Origin: Cytophagales bacterium
GTDB lineage: Bacteria; Bacteroidota; Bacteroidia; Cytophagales; Cyclobacteriaceae
Length of the DNA stretch: 6,690 nt
Direction: 5' to 3'
Assembly: GCA_003504855.1 (NCBI GenBank)
Contig: DNZD01000122.1
Coordinates: 1 to 6,690, forward strand
Notes under the pieces: model-generated
What the model saw: the letters and a program-made list of their open reading frames with translations, nothing else
Database searches by the model: none
Told to the model about the DNA's origin: nothing
Translations under genes and position numbers: made by a program
Shown here: piece after piece, positions 6,063 through 6,690 of the stretch
Numbering within the stretch: position 1 is the stretch's first letter
How the letters are laid out: the number at the start of each line of letters is the position of its first letter

Positions 6063-6690
6063 TTAAGGTTTCGTGCATTCTGCCAGCCAGTCCCACGGAT
6101 ACGGAGCCCGCATCCAGGCCGGTGGTCGGTCAAATTCTGTATTCCAATCGTATTCAATCTTGTCCAAGGTAAGCAGCCGCAAGCCGGCATCATAGAGCAT
6201 GCCGCCGAGTACAGGCTCCGTATAATGTTGCGTCGGAACACCGTCAATCCGGATCAATCCCTGAATGGTATCTGTCACCGGTCCCTGGTAATAGTCGAAT
6301 TCCGCTTTCGGGATTCTATTGGCCGCCACTCCTTGCCTTGCGTACCATTCAATTAATCGCGTGGATGACAGCAACATCGACTCGAGGGATGGCACAACAA
6401 TCAGAGCGGTCCCTCCCGGTTTAAGTGCCCTGAATACATTCTTCAGCATGGCCATGTTTTGGGCCCTGGTCGGCAACATGATGACGTTGCAGCTGAATAC
6501 AAAATCAACAGGCGTAACCTTGCGCAAGGGTTTGGTCAGGTCAGCTTGCCTGAGTACTACGTTGCGATAGCCACGCTTATTTGCCTGTTCCAGCAATGCA
6601 TCGGAGATATCGAATGCGTAAACAGTTTTGAAAACAGGTGCCAGCAAGGGCAATGCCTTTCCGGTACCGCAGCCAAAGTCGGTGGCACTA
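6063..6690 (-). CDS. Class I SAM-dependent methyltransferase, N-terminus cut by window edge
   Basis: The frame is open from the right edge (first complete codon at 6689) to a TAA at 6065-6063, giving 208 visible residues; the start lies beyond base 6690. Motif I, DFGCGTG, is at visible residues 4-10 and binds S-adenosylmethionine. The acidic D27 in AFDIS would contact the ribose, D50 in QADLTKP fits the next loop, VDFVFSCNVIM (61-71) is strand 4, and LKPGGTALIVVP (89-100) is the usual post-motif strand. A TTG at 6653 could be taken as a start, but it would remove motif I and is rejected. The C-terminal half, including a Trp-rich end (PYPWDWLAE), probably shapes the acceptor site; the acceptor is unknown. 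It is the most upstream visible gene of the minus-strand block, 3 bp from the flavoprotein. Confidence 0.88.
   Translation of the reverse strand, partial: SATDFGCGTGKALPLLAPVFKTVYAFDISDALLEQANKRGYRNVVLRQADLTKPLRKVTPVDFVFSCNVIMLPTRAQNMAMLKNVFRALKPGGTALIVVPSLESMLLSSTRLIEWYARQGVAANRIPKAEFDYYQGPVTDTIQGLIRIDGVPTQHYTEPVLGGMLYDAGLRLLTLDKIEYDWNTEFDRPPAWMRAPYPWDWLAECTKP

Noticed and set aside
6653..6653. TTG at 6653 as the methyltransferase start
   Set aside because: The frame stays open to the window edge, and SAM-binding motif I (DFGCGTG) is encoded upstream of the TTG, so the real start is outside the window.
1..6690. Mobile elements, CRISPR array, tRNA or rRNA genes, riboswitch
   Set aside because: No transposase or integrase motifs, spaced direct repeats, cloverleaf-like sequence or long leader was seen; the coding density leaves no room, with the longest gene-free stretch at 63 bp.

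Overview
The window looks like a chromosomal segment of a member of the Bacteroidota, with a GC content that looks close to 50%. Three things suggest this. Two plus-strand genes carry a TAnnTTTG element of the Bacteroidota -7 promoter type just upstream of their starts, most genes lack a convincing Shine-Dalgarno sequence, and the protein set is typical of the phylum (a PD40-repeat exported protein, an LpxL-type acyltransferase, a Des-type desaturase, UxaC with an SDR partner, and a 'nitronate monooxygenase' flavoprotein). The phylum call is an inference from reading, without a database search.

Layout. Bases 1-792 (minus) hold the first 264 residues of an exported beta-propeller (PD40) protein whose C-terminus lies outside the window. 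A 63-bp divergent gap follows. On the plus strand come an LpxL/HtrB-type acyltransferase (856-1743) and a fatty acid desaturase (1791-2816), two integral or peripheral membrane enzymes of lipid synthesis. A 26-bp convergent gap separates them from a compact minus-strand block. In its direction of transcription the block reads: class I SAM methyltransferase (N-terminus beyond base 6690), nitronate-monooxygenase-like flavoprotein, SDR oxidoreductase (probable D-mannonate oxidoreductase / fructuronate reductase) and glucuronate isomerase UxaC. Gaps inside the block are 3 bp, 17 bp and a 4-bp ATGA overlap, so it is probably one operon.

How the genes work together. UxaC isomerises D-glucuronate to D-fructuronate, and the translationally coupled SDR is the likely next step to D-mannonate. 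These two form a hexuronate catabolic pair. The flavoprotein and methyltransferase have no obvious role in that pathway and may simply share the transcript. The acyltransferase and desaturase would both affect membrane lipid acyl composition.

No tRNA, rRNA, CRISPR array, insertion sequence, phage gene or attachment site was seen, and no gene-free stretch exceeds 63 bp. The window reads as ordinary core or near-core metabolism. I did not find a convincing undescribed system; the findings are modest points on gene starts, promoters and gene context.
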